From Antedon mediterranea (taxonomy: Eukaryota; Echinodermata; Crinoidea; Comatulida; Antedonidae), in the NCBI RefSeq assembly GCF_964355755.1, contig NC_092679.1, positions 1,178,001 to 1,242,000 of the forward strand: 64,000 bases of DNA, in the 5' to 3' direction. Each line of letters begins with the position of its first letter. The first letter of the stretch is position 1. Below the pieces are notes generated by a model, which was not told the DNA's origin, did no database searches, and saw nothing but the letters and a program-made list of their open reading frames with translations. This document shows, in pieces, positions 11,801 through 22,912 of the stretch. Made by a program: the position numbers and the translations under genes.

Positions 11801-13916
11801 TATTTATTTATTTTATTTTTATTTTATGTCTTTAGGCAATGTGGCCAAGGATTACCAATAGTGAATTAATCACTGTCCTATCAGATAGGTGGTAATCCTC
11901 CTGATACAGGGGCTATTGTGTGAACCAGTTCACCGGGGTAACCCCCTACTCTTTTTCGAATAATGAACTGGGTTCTTTAAAGTACACACAGGTTATAACT
12001 GTGTACACTGGACCTACGGTTTATAGTCCTTATCCGAGAAGACTTGTTCCACCACCAGAACTAGGAGCGAGTCGGCCTCGAACCCTTGCCGATGTTGTTG
12101 TTGGCTCTTTAGATACGGTAAACGGCGCCCCTGCCTTAACCGCTCGGCCATATGACTCGTGGTTGGAAAATGTTAAAGTATTTAATCATCCCTGGGAAGC
12201 GGATGGGAGGTTGGGGTGGGGATGTAGGCCTATCACCATGACCGAAACTGTATTTGAAAACTGCCACTGAGGGATTATGGGTTGGGAGTGATAATAACAT
12301 AATTTGTACTGGGGTGTAGTGTAGTAGGGGGAGGAGGAGCGAAAATACTAGCGTAATGAAGTAGCCTATATGATTGGATTGTACTAAGGAAAGTTACTAA
12401 ATTTGAACTGTCCAGGGGAGGAGTCAAGGTTTGTTGGTGGCTGGGGTGGTGAAAGGAGAAAGAAGGCTGGGGGGCCGCAGTATCTAAATTACATATTTTA
12501 ATTATCAGCCAATATGACACCTATTCATTTACACAATTTACAACGTACCATTCAACCATTATTAGACCCATCGTAGCTATGCATACTCCTCTCAATTCGA
12601 AGCTTAGGTTGAATTGAATTTGTCCATCACTGGGAAGAATTTGTTTTTAAGAAAGAGTATGGGGTGTTATTGAAGAGGGGTGTTATTGAAGAGGGGTGGA
12701 GGTTGGCGAGTACAGACAGATACTCATGGCGTCGGGTGTTATGTACTGAGAAGGCTGTAAACTAATTTTGAAACCCGCCCTGGGGCGGGTATAATTGCTA
12801 GTTGTTTATATCTCAATGTATTCATATTTCTATCTTTAAATACACATATTATTTTGATTCCTTGTAGGTTTTGGACACATAACACCAAAGACAACTGGAG
12901 GTCAGGTATTCTGTATCGCATATGCTTCCTTTGGCATCCCAATTACTGGCTATCTTTTGTCCCTTCTTGGCGACAATTTCGAACGCTTCTGGACATGGTA
13001 CCAACGATTATTGAACAAAAAATTGCAATGTATTCGGTCGGTGCGTTTACGTAGGATTACGATAATAGCATTTGGTATATCTATTGTTTTGATTTTGACA
13101 TTGTTTCTACCTTCGTACTACTGGTCTCTGGAGGAGGAATGGTCCTACTGGATCAGCATATATTACACTTTTATCACCATGACAACCATTGGGTTTGGTG
13201 ATTTTGTTGCGAGTATTGATGACAGTACAATACCTTTAGTAAATCGTATTTTTGATTTAATTGTAACTATTTTTACAATTCTATTAACACTGGGTTTGGT
13301 CACCGGTATTCTCAAAATTGCAGCAAAACGAATTGAAAAAAGCAAAAATTTTGCAAACTCTAGACTTAGCACAATGATGAAGAAGTTGCTTGGCAACGAA
13401 GGAATGGACGATTTGAATAATACAAGATCTATTAAAACAATATCGAATGATCTTGCTAAATGTACGCCAAACGGTAACCATAACAACCAACTGACAGTTT
13501 ATACCGGACCGTCTTCTTCTAATTCTACAGATGATCAAAATAATATACGCGTAGAAGATGATACTGTAAAAAGACGCGTAAGTGACACGTCACAAGCCAC
13601 GGACTTAAGTTGTGCCGATGTTAGTTTGGAGTTTTCCAATCGAATCGAGCTGTATTTAAACAAGACCTTGATAATATCAAAATATGGATTAACGGATGAA
13701 ATGATTGAAGACATTAAAGACGTTATCAATAATCACATTGTTGAAGCTATCGACACTGAAGCAAATATACGCAATAAACCACCGTCTAAAGGACCGGTGG
13801 CCGTTAATGGAATGGTTAATGGCGGCTTTCTTGGTGATGACACAAAGACAAGACAAGTGTGCGTTAATACACAAGATAAGCGCGTATTTGTTGATATGCA
13901 TAGCGATATTGTTTAA
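2833..13916 (+). CDS. Two-pore-domain (K2P) potassium channel 1
   Basis: A K2P subunit has two pore loops and four helices and forms dimeric background K+ channels in the plasma membrane. Exon 1 is 2833-3184 and exon 2 is 12868-13916; joined they give 466 residues. Visible: M1 (about 16-40), an extracellular cap with a single Cys (HECIEE), pore 1 TTIGFGH (115-121), M2, M3, pore 2 TTIGFGD (223-229), M4 (about 238-270) and a long hydrophilic tail of about 195 residues. The intron (GTATGT...TTGTAG) is phase 1 and splits the first Gly codon of the pore 1 GFG, a position commonly split in K2P genes. The cap and pore spacing look closest to TREK/TALK-type channels, but the subfamily is not settled. 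The start is the first ATG of the open frame, directly before M1. A second K2P gene lies 9 kb downstream. Confidence 0.93.
4330..4464. mobile_element. Foldback MITE, AGCTCTGTCTACAC family, copy 1
   Basis: Ends with near-complementary arms (CTATACTATCAAACTAGTTT on the left, AAAGTTTGATAGTGTAGACA on the right) around a core with ATATGGTAGTGGTATGACATC. It is the same element as at 8312, 16996, 50451, 51953 and 63406. No coding capacity, so it is a non-autonomous element. Confidence 0.8.
6655..6780. repeat. CAAT-rich microsatellite
   Basis: Imperfect tandem array of TCAATCAATCAGTTAATCAA-type units in the K2P channel 1 intron, with variants AGATAATC and AGTTAATC. Simple-sequence repeat with no coding value. 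Confidence 0.8.
8312..8477. mobile_element. Foldback MITE, AGCTCTGTCTACAC family, copy 2
   Basis: Left arm CTCTGTCTACACTATCAAAG, right arm AAGTTTGACGTGTAGACAGA, with the internal AAATATGGTAGTGATATG word duplicated in tandem. The same internal duplication is seen in the copy at 51953-52081, so these two copies probably share a subfamily. Confidence 0.8.
9165..9345. mobile_element. Foldback (hairpin) element
   Basis: The outer arms TTTATCGCAATATAGC and GCTATTTGCGATAAAA are complementary apart from a one-base difference in length. Inside them the arms GCAATGCATGATGGGAA and TTCCCATCATGCATTGTGC pair again, around a CpG-rich centre. About 180 bp, no coding capacity; best read as a palindromic MITE. 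Confidence 0.7.
10541..10602. repeat. TTTG/TCTG microsatellite
   Basis: Run of TTTGTCTGTCTG-type tetranucleotides. The reverse-strand open frames here translate to Lys-Gln-Thr-Asn repeats and are artefacts of the microsatellite. Confidence 0.85.
11100..12600. repeat. Direct duplication of an unclassified repeat in the K2P channel 1 intron
   Basis: Segments at about 11195-11430 and 12265-12540 share long stretches, among them GGTTGGGAGTGAT, ACATAATTTGT, GGAAAAGTTACTAA or its variants, and TTTTAATTATCAGCCAATAT. Related words also recur at about 10615-10790 and 10920-11090 (CATCATCCGCCA(C/T)CTAGGAT, ACATATGGGGTATCAA). This is a degraded local duplication of an element I cannot classify, split by the SINE at about 11800-12165. 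Confidence 0.65.
11800..12165 (-). mobile_element. tRNA-derived SINE
   Basis: Read on the minus strand, the head carries a tRNA-Leu/Ser-like A box (TGGCCGAGCGGTTAAGG, from about 12135-12151) and a B box (GGGTTCGAGGCC, near 12075-12086), the split RNA polymerase III promoter expected of a SINE. A long body follows and ends in an (AAAT)n-type tail, which is the TTTATTTATTTA run near 11800 on the plus strand. The body has a TCTTCGGATAAGGAC-like block and a GTGTACTTTAAAGAACCC block that remind me of the conserved Nin-DC SINE domain of deuterostomes; that match is from memory and tentative. The open frame at 11920-12270 is the SINE read backwards. Confidence 0.8.
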
Positions 13917-14689
13917 AACGTGCAATGTAGGAAGATGGAGAGGAAAAAACCCGATATTAAGCACGGCTTCTGTTTGAAAATGAAAACAGCGTTGTCATCT
14001 TGTGCCCCAACCCAGTATATCCCTTCCCACTTGGACGCAACGAATTGACCAATCAAATTAGTACGTTGCCTCCAAGTATAAAACAGTTTAAAATTCACAC
14101 AAATCTTTCTTTCTTTGGACATTTTTGCGTTCTAGGTTTTCTTTTCGATGCCTACAGGTGAAATATTATTAGCTCAAATTTAGCATTAGAAATAAATCTG
14201 TTGTTTTTTGTGTGGCCAGTATTTTTTTTCGATTTACCTGACTAGCCGTCTAACAGGTTATTCAAATTCAATATTATGCAAATATCTGGCCTGTAATTCA
14301 TTGATTTGGTATTTTCTGTTAAACAGACAAACGTGTTGAAACTAAAAAAGTTTTTTTTAATATAATTGTAAATATTGCGTGGTTTTACACGTTATTTTAA
14401 CATTTATGAATTCTGATGATTATGATTATAATGGAATTATGACAGAGAAGAAACACAATACTGAAATGGTAAACTAATGTATTTAAACACTCTCATTATT
14501 AGTAAAAATAATTTCATATTGGATATTTATATTAAGTCATATTTATGCAAACACGCTCTTTAAGTTAGCATTATTTTTATTTATTCTAATTTTAGTAGGC
14601 ATGGCATAAAATGTAAAAATAAGCAAATAAAATATACAATTCGATTCACTTTATTTGAATATTATCTAACGAAATTAGTACGCACGACT

Positions 14690-14871
14690 TCCGAACCAAC
14701 GTAGCGTGACTAAGACGCAACGTAATTTGACCAATCACGACGCTTCGCAACGCAAGGACACATAGACGCAACGCAAGCGAGTTGACAAATGCCAAGCGGC
14801 TGTTCGAATAATCTATCGCTTGTGATTGGTAAAATCACTTACGTTCTTGCGTTGCGTCTCTGAAACCAAGC
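14690..14871. mobile_element. Foldback MITE, GCAACGCAA family
   Basis: The left arm has GACGCAACGTAATTTGACCA and GACGCAACGCAAGCGAGTTG; the right arm has CTATCGCTTGTGATTGGTAA and TTGCGTTGCGTCTCTGAAAC. The arms are mutually complementary as in the better preserved copies at 54182 and 58034. Confidence 0.75.
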
Positions 14872-16813
14872 TAGCTTAATGAGCCTTCGATTGTGTACGC
14901 AAATTGATTTTGGTCACGGGTCAAGTGTTTTGATATCCAATCATCCTCTCGTCTGGTGCGCGCGCAAAAAACAGATGTCACTATATTATTTATACTGTAT
15001 AATATGTAAAATTAAAGAGTTTATAATCTATAGTATTTAATTATGTAAGCTCTTGTATCTTTTTATATCGCAATAATGATAATATAATAATGTATAAGGC
15101 CTAAAATATGTTTGATTTTGTACAGTATTTATATAATTATCCTGGGTTCTTGATTTGATATAATATTTGTTATAACTTTTATAAATAAACAGAGAAACCC
15201 TTGACATAATTGTGTTGTATTTGGTATTTCTGGTATCAAAGCTTGGTTCCTATTGGACGCAGGGAACTTTTGATTAGCGAGGACCGGAGATCAACCTAGG
15301 TCAGAGGTCAATCGATGTACCGTCGGGTCGTCGCCTGAACCACGTCTGAACCTAAACCATCAAATCTCTGTCCAGGTTGAGGAGCGAGGACATACGTTGT
15401 CCCAATATTTTCCGCATGCGCACAGTGAACTAGCATGACGTAGTAAGTTTGGTTGTCGCAATCGCAACGAAGCGCAGGCGCAATCACAAAATGTTCATAT
15501 TAAGCCGACCATAATCTAAAAGTACCATCAAATGTAAAATATTAATGGAAATCTGTTTTTTTTTTTAGTTCAAATTACAAATGAGAACTTCACAAAATTA
15601 TATATTCAACAGAAATTCACAAACTTTCATAATTTAAAAATGAAACAATTCGTTCAGAATCACGTGAATATACTTATGTTTGAAAACGATTGTATTATGA
15701 ATGATTCATTAAGTTGTAAAGTTTTATTTATTATTAGTTTAAATAACAAACAATTGATTGAAGACGTCAATTGATATGATAATTATATTCAATTAGGTCG
15801 AATAATATTGTTATAATTATTTATAATAATAATATAATGAATACGAGTAAAGTACGACGCTGGTATAAATTATAATTTCAAATATTTCTGAAATTCCACA
15901 TTAATTACTGAAACTTAACCATAGCTATGTTAATCGTCATGATCATTATGCGTATAATCATCAATATCATAATAATCAATATCATCACGACGCGCCGGAA
16001 CGAAGACAGAGTTTGATATGCCTACTTTATACCCAGCGAGCTTTCGTAGTAGGCCTATATGAAGTACCGTCCGTACCACCAGTCTATGATAACATCAATT
16101 ATTAAAAATAAATTTTGTATCAAACTCTCTCTCCCGAGACAAAAACATAACAAGCTATCTCTTCATTATATATGATGATGATGATGATTATAATACTAAT
16201 TACACATAAATAACAAATATCATTATTAATCAATACGTATGACATACATTTCCTTTCTCTCGTGGTAAACTTGTTGTTGTGTTTGTACACGAACTGCCTA
16301 CTCACTCACACTCATCACACAAATCGAACTATATTCTAGATAAATCACAACCCATCATCAATTCCGTTTACATAACAGACACTTGTGTTCATTATTCATC
16401 GGAACAAGGAATGTATTAGCATGGAACATCCTGGAGAAAAAGACATTTTTTCAACGGCACCGTCTTGTGTTCCAAGAAACGGAACAAGTGGGATGTAGCA
16501 TGGAAAAGTCGTCGAGAAAACAAATTGTAAGACGCTGTCATCTTCTGTTCCATGAAACAGCACAAATGGTTTACACATTTAGAGGATTATCACTATCGTA
16601 ACAAGCATGATTTATTAACTTTATTACACATAAAAATGCAATTTTGTGTATTATCCATGGTAGGGTGTGTATGCCTATATAGATCTGTTTCTTTCCGTGT
16701 ATCATATTCGAAGTCACACCAAAAAGACCAGGCGCGGCGCGTAGAAAACACGTACCGCGCGGTACCAGTAACCTATATTGAACGCGCAGTGTCTGTCCAC
16801 ATTATTACGCCCT

Positions 16814-16895
16814 AGTCTGAGCTCCAGACGGAGTTTTATTTTAATATTAGTAAAAATATAAATGTTTTTGCACATATGGCGTTTCATACGTGTAT
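16814..16895. repeat. Dispersed repeat also found inverted at about 37815-37890
   Basis: CTCCAGACGGAGTTTTATTT, TAATATTAGTAAAAATATAA and ATGGCGTTTCATACGT recur as their reverse complement at about 37815-37890. Two copies about 21 kb apart, so an unclassified dispersed element. Confidence 0.7.
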
Positions 16896-16995
16896 TGCTT
16901 GTATTTTCAGACAAAAATCAAAACGACGACGTGTGGAATGACATAAAAAAGACAATAAAACAGACTTGAAGCAAGTCTAAATTACGCCTCAGTAC

Positions 16996-17149
16996 AGCTC
17001 TGTCTACACTCTATCAAACTCATGTGACGAAAAATGTGATGTGCCCATATATGGACATGATGATGTCATATCACTACCACATTTGGGCATATCACTACCA
17101 TATTTGGACACATTACACATTCAAACTAGTTTGATTGTAGACAGAGCTT
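16996..17149. mobile_element. Foldback MITE, AGCTCTGTCTACAC family, copy 3
   Basis: Left arm AGCTCTGTCTACACTCTATC, right arm ending GTAGACAGAGCT, core with ATGATGTCATATCACTACCA. Orientation is opposite to copies 1 and 2. Confidence 0.8.
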
Positions 17150-17722
17150 AACAGATTCTCGGCCGCATTTTTATCTTGTCATTGCTCATAATGTTTCGTG
17201 ACACGCCGCAGTATCATAATAAATATAATTATTGAGACGTGCTGTGCTGCACTGTTTTTTTTTTCATTTCGAAATTAATATCAATCTTCATAAAAGGTAC
17301 GTTACTCAGAAACAATAATTGATCACCACGCGCGCGCACCCAAAGAGTAATACCGTAAGTATGTTTAGATTGGTCTGATCGAACGTTGTTTGTACGATGA
17401 AAACACAACAGTCATAAGACTGTGTTTACACCGACACAAAACACTTTAGGCGATATCAACCACGTGACTATTAAAGCTGCTTCACACAACAAAGCATAAT
17501 CGATTAATTTGGTAAGAATTGCCATTTTTTCTTGTATTATTGATTTCTTTAAAGTGCATTAAGGTGTGTAATATTGATAATATTAGTATTGTTCCTTAGC
17601 ACTCGTAAACTGAATATGGCATACTAATGTCCTAGTCATTTATTAATAGGCCTATATCTATTTTTTATGAAATGCCGACAATAATATGCGTCATTGAATT
17701 ATATAACAAACTTTAATACCTA

Positions 17723-17868
17723 AAGCTTGGTTCCCACTTCTTGGACGCAACGCAAGGAGGTTAAGCCCACGGTTAGTAATTTGACCAATCACGACTCGAT
17801 GAATCACCCGAACTGTCGCTTGTGATTGGTCAACTCATTTGCGTTGGCGCGCCTACGTTGCTCCAAGT
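17723..17868. mobile_element. Foldback MITE, GCAACGCAA family
   Basis: Left end AAGCTTGGTTCCCACTTCTT with GGACGCAACGCAAGG; centre GACCAATCACGA and TCGCTTGTGATTGGTCAA; right end TTGCTCCAAGTGGCAAC. An imperfect but complete palindrome. Confidence 0.75.
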
Positions 17869-18759
17869 GGCAACAAACAAACAATTTCCGAGTTGTTAAA
17901 TTTGTTGTGTTTTTTTCTTTTTATAGGCAAATTGCAAAGGATAACCACCATAAGCGAATTCATATCCTTTATAAAAGGTGTTAACCTTGTTCATATATAA
18001 AACACCATCACATAATTGTACAGCAAAACAACTTTACCGAAGTAACTTGTTTTGCCACAGAGGGCTCATCGTATATTTCGAGAAAGCGAATGTGAAAAAA
18101 ACGATTTTTAATTACCTATTTCATATACAGTAAGTTTGTATTCGTACAGATTTATTTTATCATAGCCCAGCAGCAGGCGGCGCTATAGCTTATTGTTATT
18201 GCCAAATAATCAATATTTGTTTTAGGTTTTTTCAGAATTGTAATTTTGTTCTTCCCTAGCAACCTTTCCCCGGATCTATCTGTGTCGAAATGAAATGTCA
18301 TCGACCGGTCTTTGGTCTTTGGCATGTTAACAGAGTGGACTATTTGCAATACTATTAGTAAATCGATGTAATGGCTTAATTATCAGTAGACCTATTTCAT
18401 GTTATCGAACACGTGTCTCTCACATTCAGGTATATAGGCTACTTTTACTTTGTGGATGGAAACAGTTCACAGTTGATGAATGACAACTGAGATGGTAAAA
18501 AGTAAGAAGGTAAGAAACTGGTTCATGGTATTACCTAATGAATGTTGTGTGTCTGCTGCTGGGCGCAGCTTCCAGGGCTATGATCTCTTTCAATTCCTGT
18601 TTAGTCATGACACATCCGGAGCTTGTAGTATGCTGAGAGTCAAACTGCTTTACTCCGTTCACTCTCTAATAGGCCTACACCTGTTCACCTGTATCCGATT
18701 CTCATGGTATTGTAATTTTTCCAGTCGTCATAGTAATATACTATACACATTTATTACAT

Positions 18760-18876
18760 GTGAGTTCCCATTGAAACGCAACGCACGGACATCGCACGCA
18801 AGCGAATTGGCCAATGACAGCGACAGTGAATAATCCATCGCTTATTATTGGTCAAATCACTTTTATTGCGCTCACG
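18760..18876. mobile_element. Foldback MITE, GCAACGCAA family (degraded)
   Basis: AACGCAACGCACGG, GCAAGCGAATTGGCCAATGA and CCATCGCTTATTATTGGTCA match the family core. The ends are eroded. Confidence 0.65.
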
Positions 18877-19039
18877 ACAAATTATTAACGTAAAATACAG
18901 GCGACACATGTGATACTTATATCAGGCTGTATTACAGCAGAATTCAGTGCCTGTGATACTGGGCACTAATTATATATAGAATGATGCAGTATGTTTGTGG
19001 AACATGTACTATTCAATTTAGAAAGATATAAATATAATC

Positions 19040-19128
19040 CACATAGACTTTACTTGTTTAGTAAACAGAGACATTTCACGACCTATCCAGGTCGTATCAT
19101 CAGGCCGAATGTTTACTAAACAAGTAAT
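19040..19128. repeat. Inverted repeat (hairpin)
   Basis: ACTTGTTTAGTAAAC at the left and GTTTACTAAACAAGT at the right are perfect complements about 50 bp apart. Between them, ACGACCTATCCAGGTCGT is a smaller palindrome. Likely a small foldback element. Confidence 0.75.
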
Positions 19129-19342
19129 TCCAGTGGATTAGATTGATATCTTTCTGAACCTAATACTACCTGGATGAATGAGAATATTCATATCTGTACC
19201 TACTGCAGTACGTGGTCAGGGTTCGAATCTGTACCTCAAAGGGGAGATTAGAAGCTATTGTGAATATTCAGTATCTGTACTACTAATAGTACGTGGTGAG
19301 GGTTTGAATCATGAAAGGTAAGAAATTATGAAGCTTAGCTTA

Positions 19343-19637
19343 AGCCTGGTTTCCATAAAATCGCTACACCGTGTCGCCGACTGCTGTCGCCGACAGAGCG
19401 TAGCGATTCTATGGAAACGCTAGAATTTATCGGGGATCTAGTACGCGAGCGCTAAATATTTTTTGGTACACGCGTATACGACTCATCGCCGACAAAATCG
19501 GCAAAGTTGAACATGGTTGAACTTTGCCGATTTGTCTGCGATAAATCGGGGAGACCTCCCCGATGCGCGTCGGCGACATTTGCGCGTGTAGCGATTTCAA
19601 TGGAAACGGTGTAGCGATTTTATGGAAACCAGGCTTT
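19343..19637. mobile_element. Foldback element with AGCCTGGTTTCCAT ends
   Basis: AAGCCTGGTTTCCATAAAAT at the left end is complemented by ATTTTATGGAAACCAGGCTT at the right end; further inside, CGATTCTATGGAAACG and CGATTTCAATGGAAACG add imperfect complementarity. The centre has a second palindrome (GGCAAAGTTGAACATGG against its reverse complement around 19515). About 295 bp, GC-richer than its surroundings, no coding capacity. Confidence 0.8.
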
Positions 19638-21197
19638 AGTACGTCATCAAAATCGAAACTTTTATAATGGCTCGATTAAGGAAGTGATTTAAAAGCACGT
19701 CTATCACTAATAAACCATTTTGTCGTTTCGTTTTTGCACGTTCACCTAGCAGCATCAGGGAAGTAATACGTCAGGAAAGTAAACATATAAACGTTAGAAA
19801 GGTAACACACAGAACGCGTTTCCTACTCTAATGTACTAAACGCAACCAGTCACCTTTCTCCTCTATATTATACACTTTTTGTTTTTAACGCAAAGAGGAA
19901 TATTATTCTGAAATGATTGTTTAAATCATGGTCTCCGTGTTTAAAGCAAGTTAAGTTTGTAATCGTTGGTGTCGCTATTCATGCTTCCCCACTGCGTAAC
20001 TGTTTTTTGACGTTAACGGTTGACTGGTTCCATCATTGTCAAGTTGACATTACTCTATTGTTAAAATAACTTGGTGTTTTGTGTGACAAAATCCGATCGT
20101 ATCACATCGTATACTTCCTTTATATATTATAGAAGCTTGACTTGCTGGAAAGAAGGCATTTGTTATGACACTCCGCTCAGGGTAAGTTTGAAGTCTCATA
20201 AATTATTCAGATTCAATGAGGTCTTTTTAAGAACATAAGCTACTCACTGGATAATTGAATTGACTATTTTTAAGTCTATACTGGCCACGTCTAAGAAGCA
20301 AGGACTCCCTGCTGAAGTTTCCAAATTACAAAGCCGTCGTACTCAGTTCAGCAGTACAACACCTTTTCCGGATTAGTCTTACATGGTCCTCCATGGATAG
20401 TATATGTCCGTTAATTATCAATACTTGGACGTATCCGGCTGCCGGACATACACCCAAATTAAGCCGTGGTTGTATACAAAGTTAAAACGTAAATAAAAAA
20501 AATGATTTGATTGTATTTTTTCATACATGATTATGTATTAAGCACATTTTTTTGATGATAGTTTTAAGCTGTTCAGTTCGTAACCTCCTATTTAATCTTT
20601 TGTTTTTTGTCGGAAGATAATTTGTTTGGAAGAGAAAATAGGTTATCTAAAATTGTCGTTGCATATAGGGTGTAACGCAATCAATTAGCCAATCACAACC
20701 AAGTAATTGTAAAGTAAATAGTGGATCCAGATTTGTGTGTGTAAAATGGACAGTGGTGGAGGAGGTAGAGGTGGTGTCTGGGAGAGGAGGTAGGCCTAGA
20801 TATGGTGTCTGGGAGGTGTATTTGGTAAACTAATATTTTAAAACGACAACGTGTGTGGAACTACTAGGAGGAACTACATATAATAAATGCTCAGCCAACC
20901 ACGAACATGTATGTACGTCACCTTTAACCTGTAAAATACCAATGAAATGACGCAATCAATCATGGGCATCAACAACTTCTTCAAAATGTTCCTCTGAGTC
21001 AATCATCATATATATATATATATATATAAACTAAAACTTTATTTAGACACGAGACTAATGTACAGTACAACTCGTTCAATCAACATTGATTGTTTTTATA
21101 CAAGTTCGTGATATAACAAAATAATCAAACACAATATAAATACGAAAAAGAAAGAAAAAAATGTGAAAAGTAATTACAGTATTCTGCGCAACTAATC

Positions 21198-21305
21198 TTG
21201 TTTTCCAGAGACGCAACGCGTGCGTGGACCAATGACAGCGAATGTGACGATTGTGATTGGTCAAATCACGTGCGTTGAACTGTGCGTCTCTAGTGGGAAC
21301 CAAGC
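21198..21305. mobile_element. Foldback MITE, GCAACGCAA family (short)
   Basis: GAGACGCAACGCG at the left and GCGTCTCTAGTGGGAACCAA at the right flank a core with GACCAATGACAGCG and TGTGATTGGTCAAATCAC. Confidence 0.75.
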
Positions 21306-22912
21306 AGCAAAAGTAACCACAGTATGGAATCTACTAGTATAGTTAGTTTTGCTGCTGTTATAAAATACAAATATTTTATATAATACGTCGCATTATAACG
21401 AGGCCCGTCCCCCGTCGTCGATGAGGAATATACTTTTTCAGAATTTAATCATTATGTTCATACTTTTCTAATGTTCTAAACTAAGCCCCCCCCCCCCCCG
21501 GTTTGTACGACGTGTTCAAATTCTCCCCGGGGGTTAAAAGTTGTTAACAGTTGTTTTTTCTTAAAAATAAACATCATGACGCGACAATACTTTCTTTGAA
21601 GAATTGAAATTTATTATCACGATGAATTAGCAATCTGGTTTAAAAGACATTGAATTGATACAGAAAGGTTCACCTAGGAATCACACACTGTGACTAATAA
21701 AATGTTGCACTATATTCAAAACACTAAATATAGATTTCGAAAGTGCCACTTCTTGATAAACGCTTTGCTTATTTAAAAACCATTATCCATAACTGACAAG
21801 ATGGCAATGTTGAATTACTATTTATATAGGATATTATCAATCACTGCTGCATTTGTCCCACTCCTCTACGGCGCCCCGTACTCCTCTACCTTTTGATGTT
21901 AAACGATGTTCAATCTGTTCCGATGCTGTCTTTTTTGTTAGAAAGTGATACTACGTGACATGAGCAATTGACGCTAATATTTATAGAATCGTTTTATATT
22001 ACTAGTTTTGTTTTTAAAATTATTATAGAATACCGTACATTGCAAAAATGAATTGGTATGTTTATGTAAATTTCGACAAATACAATTTACAATTGGATTG
22101 GTTAATTTAATTCATTTCAAATTGTTTTTCTCACCCCCATCCCCACAAATATATACACCTATATATCAAAATTTAGATCCGCCTCACTGTGTTGTTGAGG
22201 ACAAGATAAATCATATTCCATCATTACGTGTTAATAATGATACCATAACAACAATAACCTTGCATTTTATGTGTTATGTTACCATGGCAGCTACAAGTGT
22301 CATCCTCTAGCGTCTAACCTTTTATAATCCTGTTTTATATGCAAATTAGCCTGTGTGTTGATGATCAATAGGCCTAGTAGATTGCAAGATTACGCATATA
22401 TTATTAATTTAATAATTTTCAATTCTCTATAGATATTTAGGTTTATATATTAATTTCCGCGTATGGTTTTTATCTTAGTAAAACTATTTTCAATCGTATA
22501 CCGGTATTAATTTGCACATCTTTGGCAGGTACAGTACTTATCGTCAATTATTATTTTCTTTGGTAATTATATTCGCTAACATGCATTAGGCATTTATAAA
22601 AGCAATTCTGTGCTATAAAGATGTTATTGTATGTTCTTTATTCATGTATCGTATAAGTACGTTGTTGTTCTTTATTCGCGTGTCTTTATGGTGTTGTTGT
22701 TCATGTGTCTTAAGTACGTGCTGTTGTTCTTGATGCGTGTGTCTTAAGTACGTGTTCTAAACTTAGCGTATTTATTTTCAGATGGAGATACATGTTGGAA
22801 GCTTGTGAAACCAAAAACATCTTCTTGAAATAGAAACTAAAAAATACAGTTAATCAGTAGAAACTTAAAATACCAGTACTACATAACTGAGTACAGACAA
22901 CAGACACACAAG

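Larger units (their letters stand above)
3185..12867 (+). other. Large intron of K2P channel 1
   Basis: This 9.7 kb intron holds no further exon that I can recognise. It contains partial GCAACGCAA foldback copies (about 3476-3585 and 4207-4275), two copies of the AGCTCTGTCTACACTATC foldback (about 4330-4464 and 8312-8477), a hairpin element at 9165-9345, a TCAATCAAT microsatellite (about 6655-6780), a duplicated segment (about 11100-12600) and a tRNA-derived SINE on the minus strand (about 11800-12165). The short open frames inside it are not supported as genes. Confidence 0.75.
13917..22780. other. 8.9 kb intergenic stretch, repeats only
   Basis: No gene recognised on either strand. Directly after the channel 1 stop lies its probable 3' UTR, with candidate AATAAA signals near 14622 and 15186. 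The rest carries foldback copies at 14019-14078, 14690-14871, 16996-17149, 17723-17868, 18760-18876, 19343-19637 and 21198-21305, a hairpin at 19040-19128, and a TA repeat near 21008. The open frames of 60-117 codons here have arbitrary translations or overlap these repeats. Confidence 0.65.

Noticed and set aside
11920-12270. 116-codon plus-strand frame
   Set aside because: It is the tRNA-derived SINE read on the opposite strand.
18480-18833. 117-codon plus-strand frame
   Set aside because: Its 3' part is a GCAACGCAA foldback copy and the rest has no recognisable domain or splice context.
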